64,000 bases of DNA from Nonomuraea polychroma (GTDB lineage: Bacteria; Actinomycetota; Actinomycetes; Streptosporangiales; Streptosporangiaceae). A model generated the notes under the pieces. The model worked only from the letters and a program-made list of their open reading frames with translations. It made no database searches and had not been told where the DNA came from. The stretch covers positions 3,968,001 through 4,032,000 of the forward strand of contig NZ_SAUN01000001.1 in the NCBI RefSeq assembly GCF_004011505.1. Reading direction: 5' to 3'. This document shows positions 15,927-24,367 of the stretch, piece by piece (position 1 is the first letter of the stretch; each line of letters starts with the position of its first letter). Both the position numbers and the translations under genes were made by a program.

Positions 15927-17404
15927 GTCTGTCCCGGAGGCGCCTTCTGCGGACCACCGCGAGCGGCCTGATCCTGGCCCCCTTGGCGGGCTGTGGCGGG
16001 TCCACGAACGGCGGCGGGTCCACCGGCGGCGCGAACGTGGAGACCGAGTCCAGCGCCGGAAGCCTGCTCCGCAGTACGGCCCGGTTGCCGGAGCCGTTCA
16101 CCGTGCCGTTGCCGATCCCGCCGGTGCTGCGCCCCTCCAGCGCCGGCGTGTACGAGATCACCCAGCGGGTCGGCCAGGCGGAGATCCTGCCTGGCCTGCG
16201 TACACAGGTGTGGGGGTACAACGGGATCTTCCCTGGCCCCACGATCGTGTCGCGGCGCGGCCACAAGACCGTCGTGCGCCACCGCAACGAGCTGCCTGAG
16301 CCTGTCGTGGTGCACTTGCACGGCGGCAGGACGCCCGCCGAGCACGACGGGTATCCCACCGACCTCGTCTCTCCCGGATCCGTCCACGAGTACGTGTATC
16401 CGCTCGACCAGCCCGCGGCCACCCTGTGGTATCACGACCATCGGATGGACCACACCGGACCGCAGGTCTACAAGGGACTTGCCGGCTTCCACCTCGTGCA
16501 CGACGATGAGGAGGAAGCGCTGCCGCTGCCGAAGGGCGAGCGGGACGTCCCCCTCATGATCGCCGACCGCTCCTTCGCCGAGGACGGTTCGATGATCTAC
16601 CCCGACGTGCACAGCGACTTCATCAGCGGCGTGCTGGGGGACTGCGTGCTGGTGAACGGGGCACCGTGGCCTGTCATGGAGGTCACCGCCGCCCGCTACC
16701 GCTTCCGCCTGCTCAACGCCTCCAACGCCCGCCGCTACCGGCTCGCGCTCGACCCGCCGCCGCCCGGCGGAGCATCCTTCATCCAGATCGGCAGCGACCT
16801 GGGCCTCCTCGGTGCGCCTGTGGCGCACCCCGGGCTGCAGATCGCGCAGGCGGAGCGGTTCGACGTCGTGGTCGACTTCTCGGGATATCCGGTCGGGCAG
16901 GAGGTGACGCTGACGAACCGGCTCGGCCAGGACGGCACCGCCAACGTCATGCGCTTCGTGGTGGCTCGCAAGGCACCCGACGACAGCCGCGTCCCGGGCA
17001 AGCTGACCGACTTCCGGCCGCTGTCGCCGTCGGAGGCCGTCGCGGAGCGGACCTTCACCTTCCAGCGCGGCGGTGCGGAACGGCACGGCACGAGCCTGTG
17101 GACCGTCAACGGCCGGGCGTTCAGCCCCGACCACATCGCGGCCACCCCCAGGCTCGGCACTGTGGAGCGGTGGACGTTGCGCGCGCAGAATGTAGCGCAC
17201 CCCATCCACATCCACCTCACGCCTTTCCAGGTGCTGGACCCCGGCCCCTACGCCACCGGCTGGAAGGACACCGTCGACCTGGCCAGCGGCGACCAGGTCG
17301 AGGTCCTGGTCCGGTTCGACTCCTACCGCGGCAAGTACGTCTTCCACTGCCACAACCTCGAACATGAGGACATGATGATGATGGCCAACTTCCGGATCAT
17401 CTGA
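15923..17404 (+). CDS. Multicopper oxidase (laccase/CotA-like), exported
   Basis: A 493-residue three-domain oxidase. The N-terminus (SRRRLLRTTASGLILAPLAGCGG) has a twin-arginine motif and a lipobox-like LAGC, so it is probably exported folded with copper and lipid-anchored. All four copper-binding motifs are seen: HLHGG, LWYHDHRMDHT, HPIHIHLTPF and the T1 site FHCHNLEHEDMMMM. Such enzymes oxidise phenols, bilirubin-like pigments or metal ions with four-electron reduction of O2. The C-terminal Met run after HED suggests an axial Met at T1. The GTG start overlaps the DUF5957 stop. Confidence 0.93.
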   Translation: MSLSRRRLLRTTASGLILAPLAGCGGSTNGGGSTGGANVETESSAGSLLRSTARLPEPFTVPLPIPPVLRPSSAGVYEITQRVGQAEILPGLRTQVWGYNGIFPGPTIVSRRGHKTVVRHRNELPEPVVVHLHGGRTPAEHDGYPTDLVSPGSVHEYVYPLDQPAATLWYHDHRMDHTGPQVYKGLAGFHLVHDDEEEALPLPKGERDVPLMIADRSFAEDGSMIYPDVHSDFISGVLGDCVLVNGAPWPVMEVTAARYRFRLLNASNARRYRLALDPPPPGGASFIQIGSDLGLLGAPVAHPGLQIAQAERFDVVVDFSGYPVGQEVTLTNRLGQDGTANVMRFVVARKAPDDSRVPGKLTDFRPLSPSEAVAERTFTFQRGGAERHGTSLWTVNGRAFSPDHIAATPRLGTVERWTLRAQNVAHPIHIHLTPFQVLDPGPYATGWKDTVDLASGDQVEVLVRFDSYRGKYVFHCHNLEHEDMMMMANFRII

Positions 17405-17426
17405 CCAGCGTCATCGGGCTTGTTAC

Positions 17427-17891
17427 TTACTGGAACCCAGGAACATTGCCGTTCTTCTTGGCCAGGGCCATGCCCTCGCGGGTGCGCATGTGCCCGAGGT
17501 TGGCTTCGAACTCGGCGACCATCGCGAGGGCCTGCAGGAACAGCCGGCCGAACGGGTCGTTCCAGTCATAGACGGATGCGCCCAGGCCGTACAGGACGCC
17601 GCGTCCAGGCAGGTCGGCCAGGATCTCATCGGCTTCGGCCATGTTGCGGGCGAACCGGTCGAACTTGGTCACGGTGAAGACGCTGCCGTCCCACACGGCG
17701 GCAGCCGCACCAGTGCCTGTGCCAGGCCGGCGGGCGGCGGCTCGACGCCCGCCGCCGCGCACTCCGCCAGCCGGTCCACCAGCACGTTCCGGGTCGAGGT
17801 GGCCGGGGCCCGGAGTAGGTGATCCCGATGCAGAATCCGCGCGGCTCGCCGCGTGCCGGCGGAGGGACGCGCAGCCCGTTCCCACGAACAA
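17427..17891 (-). pseudogene. Serine recombinase, degraded
   Basis: The last 85 codons read VFTVTKFDRFARNMAEADEI..DPFGRLFLQALAMVAEFEANLGHMRTREGMALAKK, the core of a resolvase/invertase catalytic domain with its long E helix. The expected GYxRxS start and the catalytic Ser are not in this frame. Residues that look like the missing N-terminus (TSTRNVLVDRLAECAAAGVEP) lie in another frame upstream, so at least one frameshift has occurred. The protein also stops at VPGFQ, before the DNA-binding HTH. It cannot be an active recombinase. Confidence 0.7.
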
Positions 17892-17926
17892 ACCACAACG
17901 CAGGTCAACCAGGCGCCATGGCGTTA

Positions 17927-18685
17927 CTAGAGCCGTTCGAGCGTGAGCAGCGGCTCAGAAAACACAGGCGCTGGTGCGCCGGGATCTGCGGCAACAGCCT
18001 GTTCCAGGCGGCGGAAGCCGGCCTCCAGCTCGTCGGGACTGAGCTGAGCGAAGAACGAAAGGGTGCGCAGGCGCAGCCGTTGGAGCATGTCAGCGCGGGT
18101 GCCGGAGGACGGCTCGGTAACCGTGCCGAAGCCGGCAACGCGCCAGCCGGCCGACGTGAACATCGCGATGACCTCGTGCAGCGGCTGAAACAGCGAGGCG
18201 TCCACCTCAAAGCCGCGGGGGAAGTGCTCCAGCCACCACGGCCTGGGATGGTGGTCGCTGAAATTCGCGCGCAGTAGCAGCCGCCCGGCGGGCCTGAGCA
18301 CTCTGGCCAGCTCCCGGGCCGCCCGCGGCTTGTCCTGGACGTGGTGCCAGGACAAGAACATGAGAGCGTAGTCGGCGCTGCCGGACGGCACCGGCATGTC
18401 CTCGGCGGAGCCTGCCAGATACCGCACACCGGGATGCGGGGACTGCGCCTGCGCTATCTCCCGCATGCGGACCGACGGCTCGACGCCGGTCACCGGCCCG
18501 AACGCTCGCGCCAGCGCGGGGGTGAACCTGCCGGTCCCTGAGCCGACGTCCAGCCCTGCCAGCGGACGCCGCTCGGGCAGCACCGCTCCGAAGGCACTGA
18601 TCCATGTCTGCAGTTGCTGCTCGGTAAGCGCCCGGCCACGCGCGTAGTCCTGGTACTGCTCCGTGTCGTAGTCGATCCGCCTCAT
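17927..18685 (-). CDS. Class I SAM-dependent methyltransferase
   Basis: A 252-residue methyltransferase of the Methyltransf_11 type. Motif I LDVGSGTGRFTPALARAFG binds SAM, then VTGVEPSVRMREIA, the acidic loop AGSAEDMPVPSGSADYALMFLSWHHVQD and the post-motif LARVLRPAGRLLLRANF. The C-terminal part carries no recognisable substrate domain, so the substrate is unknown. The ATG at 18685 is preceded by three GATA-like direct repeats at 13-bp period (18729-18759), which suggest specific control. The long upstream frame is not coding. Confidence 0.9.
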   Translation of the reverse strand: MRRIDYDTEQYQDYARGRALTEQQLQTWISAFGAVLPERRPLAGLDVGSGTGRFTPALARAFGPVTGVEPSVRMREIAQAQSPHPGVRYLAGSAEDMPVPSGSADYALMFLSWHHVQDKPRAARELARVLRPAGRLLLRANFSDHHPRPWWLEHFPRGFEVDASLFQPLHEVIAMFTSAGWRVAGFGTVTEPSSGTRADMLQRLRLRTLSFFAQLSPDELEAGFRRLEQAVAADPGAPAPVFSEPLLTLERL

Positions 18686-18728
18686 CGCAGCTCCCGCGTC
18701 AGTCGCGTTACCGGCAAACCGTTGGCTC

Positions 18729-18759
18729 GATATATCGGGCTGATACATCGGCACGATAT
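18729..18759. promoter_or_regulatory. 13-bp-period GATAYATC repeats upstream of methyltransferase
   Basis: GATATATC (18729), GATACATC (18742) and a GATAT half-copy (18755) recur every 13 bp, about 45 bp before the methyltransferase start. The first copy is inside a perfect CGATATATCG palindrome. Likely operator array; the cognate regulator is unknown. Confidence 0.45.
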
Positions 18760-19053
18760 GCGGTGTCCCGTCGTGCCGCAAGGGGCATGGCGATCGGGCG
18801 TGCCTGCACGGCGGTGACCAGCCAGGCCCAGGGTCTCGGCCGGATCCGTCGCGACCTGTCGCACAGGCGGAACCGGGCCGGGGGCCCAGTCCGGAGGTTC
18901 CGGCACCCAGATGTGTCACCAGGCTGATCCGTCTGCACGGCGATGGCATCCGCCCCGACGTCGCGCGCCCAGCCGATGCCATCGGCCGCCACGCCGGCCG
19001 GAAGCACGATGAAGCGCAGCCCGTCCATCCAGGCGTGCACCCCAAACAGCAGG

Positions 19054-19263
19054 TCACCGCAGGTCGATGCGGGGAAGCATGGCCGCGGTATCCATCACCC
19101 GCACCCGTTCAGCCAGGTGCTCGTCGACCGGTGCCTCCAGGTTCAGGCCGGCCGGCACGTCGTCGCGCACCGCCTGCCACTGGGCGCCGTCCAGCAGCCG
19201 GGCGCGGGGAATCGGACCAGCGGCGGGAGGGGTTGGCGTACTCCCGATCAGCGAATGACACAT
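19054..19263 (-). CDS. Unrecognised short protein coupled to MarR gene
   Basis: A 69-codon frame whose ATG overlaps the MarR stop by one base (TGATG), a sign of translational coupling. It reads PRARLLDGAQWQAVRDDVPAGLNLEAPVDEHLAERVRVMDTAAMLPRIDLR and looks protein-like. A neighbouring frame continues with GDLLFGVHAWMDGLRFIVLP and VAADGIGWARDVGADAIAVQ, as if the gene were longer and frameshifted near 19056. I cannot name the family. The extension fades near 18890. Confidence 0.45.
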   Translation of the reverse strand: MCHSLIGSTPTPPAAGPIPRARLLDGAQWQAVRDDVPAGLNLEAPVDEHLAERVRVMDTAAMLPRIDLR

Positions 19264-19721
19264 CAGTTGTGCTTGTCGCCGTGAGGATTGACGAGGCGGG
19301 TGAGCAGGTCGATCAGGTTCCGCCGGTCGGCCGCGGGCAATGGGGCGAGGAACTCGTCTTGGGCGGCGGCGAGCAGCCGGTCGAGGTGGGTGAGTTGTGT
19401 TCGGCCTGCCGCGGTGATGGTGATGATGTTGCGTCGGCGGTCGTCTGGGTCGGGTGCGCGCTCGACGAGTTGCCGTTCGGCGAGGTCGTTGACGGTCGCC
19501 ACCATGTCGCTGCGGTCGATGCCGGTGCGGCGACCGAGGGCGGCCTGGCTGGCCGGGCCGAACTCCTCCAGCGCGGCGAGCAGGGCGTAGTGGTAGCGCC
19601 GAGCGCCGGCTTGGGCGAGCGCTTGATCCACGATCCGGTTGGCGATCAGTGCTGCATGGTTGGTCAACCTGCTCGGCAGCGTGCGCAGCCGCTGCGGCAG
19701 CGTTCCCTCTGCGGTGTCCAC
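19263..19721 (-). CDS. MarR-family regulator
   Basis: A 152-residue dimeric winged-HTH repressor. The DNA-binding core is YALLAALEEFGPASQAALGRRTGIDRSDMVATVNDLAERQLVERAPDPDDRRRNIITIT, with the beta-wing DPDDRRR. It diverges from a deleted MFS gene and the FAD oxidase, across an array of TTGG-N5-CCAA elements (19770-19797) that probably forms its operator. MarR proteins of this kind release DNA on binding phenolic or drug-like ligands. The next frame on the same strand begins within its stop codon. Confidence 0.92.
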   Translation of the reverse strand: MDTAEGTLPQRLRTLPSRLTNHAALIANRIVDQALAQAGARRYHYALLAALEEFGPASQAALGRRTGIDRSDMVATVNDLAERQLVERAPDPDDRRRNIITITAAGRTQLTHLDRLLAAAQDEFLAPLPAADRRNLIDLLTRLVNPHGDKHN

Positions 19722-19769
19722 AAGGGCAATCTAGCAAGTTGTTGGCCCCACCCACGATTACATGTATGG

Positions 19770-19797
19770 TTGGCCGTACCAACGTTGGTTTGTCCAA
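19770..19797. promoter_or_regulatory. MarR operator array
   Basis: Two TTGG-N5-CCAA dyads (19770-19782 and 19785-19797) have centres 15 bp apart, and the bases between them form a third perfect palindrome ACCAACGTTGGT (19778-19789). All lie in the divergent region between the MarR gene and the exporter/oxidase genes. Confidence 0.65.
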
Positions 19798-19827
19798 CAT
19801 TTTCATCGTGGAGAGGTGTGATCTCTC

Positions 19828-19984
19828 ATGAGCACAGCCACCATCAAGGCGCCAGACAGCCCGCCCGACAGCGCGCCGCTGGATGGCGGCCGCGCCCCTG
19901 CTGCGCAACGCCCGGATGCCGAGCGCTCCGCCGCCCGCGGAGGTCGACGACGCGGCGAAGTCCTTCGAGAAGACGCATAACTGA
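19828..19984 (+). pseudogene. MFS exporter reduced to its two ends
   Basis: A start codon with GAGAGGTG upstream opens MSTATIKAPDSPPDSAPLDG, a typical cytosolic head of EmrB-type transporters. The sequence then passes in another frame directly to PLLRNARMPSAPPPAEVDDAAKSFEKTHN and a stop at 19984, which looks like the cytosolic tail. All transmembrane segments (about 1.3 kb) are gone. The deletion leaves the MarR operator and promoter feeding straight into the FAD oxidase gene. Confidence 0.5.
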
Positions 19985-20009
19985 CATCCTGGAAAGGCGG
20001 ATAACTGAC

Positions 20010-21794
20010 ATGCTGAATACGAACTCCGCAGCCGACGCGCTCCAGACCCCCACGGGAGTCTGGACCGGTCTGATGCACCACGACGACCAGACCGACTCCT
20101 TCACCATTTCGTTCGCCCCCGACGGCACACTTGCACTGCGCACCCCCCGCAGCGTGGGCACCGGAGTCTGGAGCGCAGGCCAGCCCGGCCACTTCTCCTA
20201 CGAGCTCACCGAGATTTTCACTCCGGCCGCAGGCCACTCGGGCCGCGTGCAGATCCATGTCGAGGCTCATCTCGAGGGGGCCGGATATCGCGGGGTCGGC
20301 ACCGCCAGGGTGTACACCCCCGACGGCGTGCTGGTGCACACCACCACCTCGGCCACGTTCACCGGCGACCGCCTCGCCGGCGGGCAGGCGGACTGGCACG
20401 CCCTGGTGAGCCTGGGCGCGCCGATCCGGGGGCGCACGCTCTACCCCGGTGACGAGGGCTTTGAGGAGGCCCGCTCCGGCTGGTTGCTGACGGTCGAGCA
20501 CCGGCCCGCGGCGGTCGTGGTCGCCGCCGACGCCGATGACGTGGCCGCTGCCGTCCGGTTCGCGGCGGAGGCAGGACGCCCGGTTGCGGTGCAGTCGACC
20601 GGGCACGGCAAGTCGGTGCCTGCCGATGGAGCCGTGTTCATCGCCACCGGGGAGCTGCGCGAGCTGTCGGTGGACCCGCGTGCCGGCACCGCGAGGATCG
20701 GAGCCGGGCTGCGGTGGGGTGAAGTGCTCACCGCAGCAGCCGAGCACGGCCTCGCGCCCCTGTGCGGCTCCTCCGGCCAGGTCGGGGTGATGGGCTACCT
20801 GACCGGCGGCGGGCTCCCGCTGACCGGTCGCACGTACGGCTTCGCCGCCGACTACGTCCGCTCGCTCGACATCGTCACCGCCGATGGCCTGCTGCGCACC
20901 GTCTCGCCCACCCAGGAGCCTGACCTGTTCTGGGCGGTGCGGGGCGGCAAGAGCAACTTCGGTGTCGTGGTCGCGGCCGAGATCGAGCTGCTGCCGCTGC
21001 GCACCATCTACGGTGGTGAGCTCTACTACCCGGGCGAGGACCCCAGGCACGCCGCCCACGTGCTCGGCTCCTACCTGGCCTGGGCCAAGGAGCAGCCGGA
21101 GGAGATGTCGTCCTCGGTGACGCTGCTGCGCTTCCCCGACGTGCCGCAGCTGCCCGAGGCGTTCCGCGGCCGCTCGTTCGTGCAGGTCCGGGTGGTCTAC
21201 ACGGGGGACGAGGAGCAGGGCGCGCGGCTGGTGGAGCCGTTGCGTGCGCTCGGCCCGGAGAAGGACACCTGCGGCGCCATGCCGTACACGCAGATCACCG
21301 AGATCTACCAAGACCCCAAGAACCCGGTCATGACGCACCTGCGCAGCGCGCTGTTGCACGAACTGGATGACGAGGCCGTGCAGGAGCTGGTCTCACTCAT
21401 CGACCCGTCGACGCCCGGCGGCCCGTTCCTCGGCATCGAGCTACGTCACCTGGGCGGAGCGCTGAACCGGCCGCCGGGCCGCCCGCACGCGGTCAGCACT
21501 CAGGGCGCGGCTTTCCAGCTGTGGATGCGGATGCCGGCTTCGGCCGGGCAGGCCGACGCGACGCGCAAGGCCGCCGACGAGGTGCTGGAGCGGCTCCGGC
21601 GGTGGGACACCGGCGCCATGCTTCCGGGGTTCCTGTTCGACCACGACTCGGCTCCCGAGCGGGTCAGGCGGGCCTACACCGAGGCGGACTACCGGCGGCT
21701 GGCCGCGCTGAAGGCGAAGTACGACCCGAACCAACTTTTCCGTATCAACCACAACATCCCGCCGTTCAGTAACGGCGCGCGCGCCCGATCCTGA
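20010..21794 (+). CDS. FAD-linked oxidase (BBE/PCMH type) with extra N-terminal beta domain
   Basis: A 594-residue protein. Residues 1-130 are a separate, beta-rich domain (GVWTGLMHHDDQTDSFTISF..GTGVWSAGQPGHFSYELTE..GTARVYTPDGVLVHTTTSATFTG) of lipocalin/SnoaL-like appearance. From about 150 an FAD-binding PCMH domain follows: RPAAVVVAADADDVAAAVRFA, QSTGHG with the flavin-linking His, and CGSSGQVGVMGYLTGGG, where Cys/Gly positions suit BBE-like oxidases. The C-terminus has the BBE signature YDPNQLFRINHNIPP. It probably oxidises an alcohol or phenolic product, and the MarR operator upstream suggests inducible expression. Confidence 0.88.
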   Translation: MLNTNSAADALQTPTGVWTGLMHHDDQTDSFTISFAPDGTLALRTPRSVGTGVWSAGQPGHFSYELTEIFTPAAGHSGRVQIHVEAHLEGAGYRGVGTARVYTPDGVLVHTTTSATFTGDRLAGGQADWHALVSLGAPIRGRTLYPGDEGFEEARSGWLLTVEHRPAAVVVAADADDVAAAVRFAAEAGRPVAVQSTGHGKSVPADGAVFIATGELRELSVDPRAGTARIGAGLRWGEVLTAAAEHGLAPLCGSSGQVGVMGYLTGGGLPLTGRTYGFAADYVRSLDIVTADGLLRTVSPTQEPDLFWAVRGGKSNFGVVVAAEIELLPLRTIYGGELYYPGEDPRHAAHVLGSYLAWAKEQPEEMSSSVTLLRFPDVPQLPEAFRGRSFVQVRVVYTGDEEQGARLVEPLRALGPEKDTCGAMPYTQITEIYQDPKNPVMTHLRSALLHELDDEAVQELVSLIDPSTPGGPFLGIELRHLGGALNRPPGRPHAVSTQGAAFQLWMRMPASAGQADATRKAADEVLERLRRWDTGAMLPGFLFDHDSAPERVRRAYTEADYRRLAALKAKYDPNQLFRINHNIPPFSNGARARS

Positions 21795-22057
21795 ACGGCG
21801 CAGGACATGAGGTCAGGATCGGTCGAGCGTCAGCGAAGGGAGCCCGCTGGCGGCGATGGTCCGCTTCGACGCCCGCGACGGGCCGCTTCCACCGGCTCGA
21901 CCTCGGGACCTTCGCCGGCTCGACCCCATCCGGCACCATGGGCGCACGCGAGCACGGCCCAGCCCGCTTCGGCGTCCATCGGCGGTGGTCGGCGGCCGGC
22001 ACGGGCGCGACAGGGGTCGGCGATCGGTCGGCTCGTGTCCCAGTGGATGATGTTCGG

Positions 22058-23314
22058 GTGAGAATTCAGGCAACCGGCAGCCGGCGAATGCCCGTCGGGC
22101 TCATCGCTCTGACCCTCGGCAGTTTCGGGATCGGCCTGACCGAGTTCGTGATCGCGGGCCTGCTTCCCCAGGTGAGCCGGAGCCTGGCCGTGTCCGAAGC
22201 CGCAGCAGGATGGCTGATCTCCGGATACGCGCTGAGCGTCGCGGTCGGCGCCATCGTGGTGACCGCCGCCACCAGCGGGATGTCCCGCAAGTCGGTCCTC
22301 ATCGGGTTAGTGGCGCTGTTCGTCGTCGGCAATCTCCTGTCCGCCGTCGCACCCAGCTACCCGATGATGCTGTTCGGACGCGTCGTCGCCGCCCTGTGCC
22401 ATGGTTCGTTCTTCGGCATCGGCTCGCTCGTCGCACGGCGAATGGTTCCGGCCGAGCGGGCGTCGAGGGCGGTGGCGGTGATGTTCGCCGGGTTGACACT
22501 CGCCAACGTCCTGGGCGTTCCGTTCGGCGCCCTGGTCGGCGAACGCTGGGGCTGGCGCGCCACATTCTGGGCGATCACCGCGATCGGGGTGATCGCCCTG
22601 ATTGCCATCGCGGCGCTGGTGCCGGGCTGGGCCGGTGCGGTGGACCGCGCGCATCCCTCGACGGCTTCCGGCCTGAACGGGCTGCGTGTCCAGCTACGCG
22701 CGTTCCGCTCCTCGCAGGTCTGGCTGACGCTGGCGGCCACCGCACTCGGTTACGGCGGGATGTTCGGCGCGTTCAGCTACATCGCCTACACCTTCACCCA
22801 GATCACCGGCTTCTCCAGCACCGACGTCGCCTGGCTGCTCGTCGTGTACGGCAGCGGCCTGGTGATCGGGAACGTGGGCGGCGGGCGGGCCGCAGACGCC
22901 AACCGGGACCGCACGCTGATCGTCTCCCTGGCCGGCCTCGCCGTCACGCTCACCGCGTTCGGGCTACTGGCCGCCAGTCCCGTCGCATCGGTGGTCCTGG
23001 TCTTCCTGCTTGGCTTGTTCGGGTTCGCCGGCGTCCCCGGCATGATCACCCGCGTCACCGATTACGCGAACGGGGTCCCGCTCGCTGCCAGTGCCAACGT
23101 GTCGGCTTCCAACGTCGGGAACGCGCTGGGGGCCTGGCTCGGTGGCCTCGCCATCAGCGCCGGCCTCGGCTACACCGCTCCCCTGTACGTCGGCGCCGCC
23201 ATCGTCCTGGCCGGACTCGCTGTCATGACGATCACCGCGCGACGAGCACCGGGCCAGCCTTCGGGCGGCACGAATCTCGGCGTCGGCGACCCAGCGGAAT
23301 CCGCGCTCTCCTAG
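22058..23314 (+). CDS. MFS transporter (AraJ/PbuE-like DHA1 family)
   Basis: A 418-residue inner-membrane exporter with twelve predicted helices. Seen: GSFGIGLTEFVIAGLLPQVSRSLAVSEAAAGWLISGYALSVAVGAIVVT (helices 1-2), the antiporter motif region GRVVAALCHGSFFGIGSLVA and the second-half repeat start VWLTLAATALGYGGMFGAFSYIAYTFTQITGFS. The DHA1 group pumps sugars, purines or drugs with proton antiport. The GTG at 22058 was taken as start; the ATG at 22088 (MPVGLIAL) is an equally reasonable choice. No regulator is adjacent. Confidence 0.9.
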   Translation: MRIQATGSRRMPVGLIALTLGSFGIGLTEFVIAGLLPQVSRSLAVSEAAAGWLISGYALSVAVGAIVVTAATSGMSRKSVLIGLVALFVVGNLLSAVAPSYPMMLFGRVVAALCHGSFFGIGSLVARRMVPAERASRAVAVMFAGLTLANVLGVPFGALVGERWGWRATFWAITAIGVIALIAIAALVPGWAGAVDRAHPSTASGLNGLRVQLRAFRSSQVWLTLAATALGYGGMFGAFSYIAYTFTQITGFSSTDVAWLLVVYGSGLVIGNVGGGRAADANRDRTLIVSLAGLAVTLTAFGLLAASPVASVVLVFLLGLFGFAGVPGMITRVTDYANGVPLAASANVSASNVGNALGAWLGGLAISAGLGYTAPLYVGAAIVLAGLAVMTITARRAPGQPSGGTNLGVGDPAESALS

Positions 23315-23325
23315 AAGCGGCGGAC

Positions 23326-23557
23326 TCACACACGATGGGTCGTCCGCTGCCGGCTACGCTGCGGCGTTCCCGGTTTCGGAGGAGACAGCACTGAACGGAG
23401 GTGTCTGCGAGAGCTGACTCCGAGCATGGCGAAGACGTTGCCGAGGTGCCACTCCACCGTGCGCGGGCTGAGGAACAGTTGGGCGGCGATCTCGTCGCTG
23501 GTGTGCCCGTCTCTGGCCGGCCTGGCGAAGTTGTCTCGGGCGTTTGTGATCCGGCCT
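23326..23557 (-). pseudogene. LuxR-type regulator C-terminal remnant
   Basis: The minus strand reads ARDGHTSDEIAAQLFLSPRTVEWHLGNVFAMLGVSSRRHLRSVL, an intact LuxR HTH, and stops after a short basic tail. The upstream part, expected to be a large AAA or receiver module, is absent and the frame degenerates near 23557. A stranded DNA-binding domain. Confidence 0.65.
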
Positions 23558-23687
23558 GGAACGGATTCTCGAAAGTCACCACCGGAGTGAACTTCCGAGA
23601 AGGCGTCGTCTCAGAAGCTCTGCTGAGCCGATGACGAGCTCCAGGGGCGGCCGGTGCCTCGATACTCCGCGACCGGGATAGGTGTGG

Positions 23688-24269
23688 TCAGGTCGCAGAT
23701 GTCGCGAGCGTTTTGATCGTGAAGTCGATTGCTGTGGCGAGCCGTTGGGGGTCGTGTCCGGCGCGTTCGCGTACGCGCAGTCCAAGCACCGTCGTGAACA
23801 GCAGCTCCACTGCGGCGTCGACGTCCAATGCGGCGGGCAGGTCGCCGTCGTGGATGCCGCGGCGTAGCAGTGACGCCAGGGTTTTCCTGGTGACTTCGAA
23901 CGCGTCCTCGGTCCTTTGCTGGACGTCGGGGTCGGTGGTGCCGAGTTCGGCAGCCGTATTGACCACGAAGCAGCCGCGACCTGCCTCGTGGCTGATCATC
24001 CAGGTCAACCACTCCCGCAGGATCTCGAGGCTGGGGCCGGGGGCGCTGAGCTGCTCTTCGGCTTGCGTGGACTCCGTCGCCCGGTAGTGGTCCAGCGTCC
24101 GCAAGAACAGTGTGCGCTTGTCGTTGAAGGTCCGATACAGGCTGCTTTGCTTGAGTCTGAGCTCGGCGCCCAGGTCGCGGACGGACGTGGCGTTGTAACC
24201 GCGACGCCAGAACAGGTCGGTCGCCTTGGCGATCACGTCTTGCTCGTCGAACTCCCTGGGCCGTGCCAT
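23688..24269 (-). CDS. TetR-family repressor
   Basis: A 193-residue repressor. The N-terminal HTH (DEQDVIAKATDLFWRRGYNATSVRDLGAELRLKQSSLYRTFNDKRTLFLRTLDHY) is of the AcrR/NemR type; the ligand domain includes WLTWMISHEAGRGCFVVNTAAELG, resembling the group with a reactive Cys that senses electrophiles or oxidants. The ATG at 24269 starts MARPREF. It diverges from an MFS pump across two GGAGCGATCG-type palindromes, so it most likely represses both itself and the pump. Confidence 0.93.
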   Translation of the reverse strand: MARPREFDEQDVIAKATDLFWRRGYNATSVRDLGAELRLKQSSLYRTFNDKRTLFLRTLDHYRATESTQAEEQLSAPGPSLEILREWLTWMISHEAGRGCFVVNTAAELGTTDPDVQQRTEDAFEVTRKTLASLLRRGIHDGDLPAALDVDAAVELLFTTVLGLRVRERAGHDPQRLATAIDFTIKTLATSAT

Positions 24270-24292
24270 GGTCGCCACTCTACCAATGTTGT

Positions 24293-24345
24293 GGAGCGAT
24301 CGTTCCCGTATTAGGGTGTGCCGTCGTACGGGAGCGATCGCTCCC
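24293..24345. promoter_or_regulatory. Two TetR operators
   Basis: GGGAGCGATCGCTCCC (24330-24345) is a perfect 16-bp palindrome. GGAGCGATCGTTCC (24293-24306) is the same element with one mismatch, centre-to-centre distance 38 bp. The second overlaps the TetR promoter side and the first sits 22 bp before the pump start. Confidence 0.75.
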
Positions 24346-24367
24346 GAATGAGAGAGGGGAGATCGAC

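Noticed and set aside
19035..20009. Long upstream extension of the FAD oxidase frame
   Set aside because: This part has no protein-like pattern, crosses the MarR gene antisense and is replaced by a better start at 20010.
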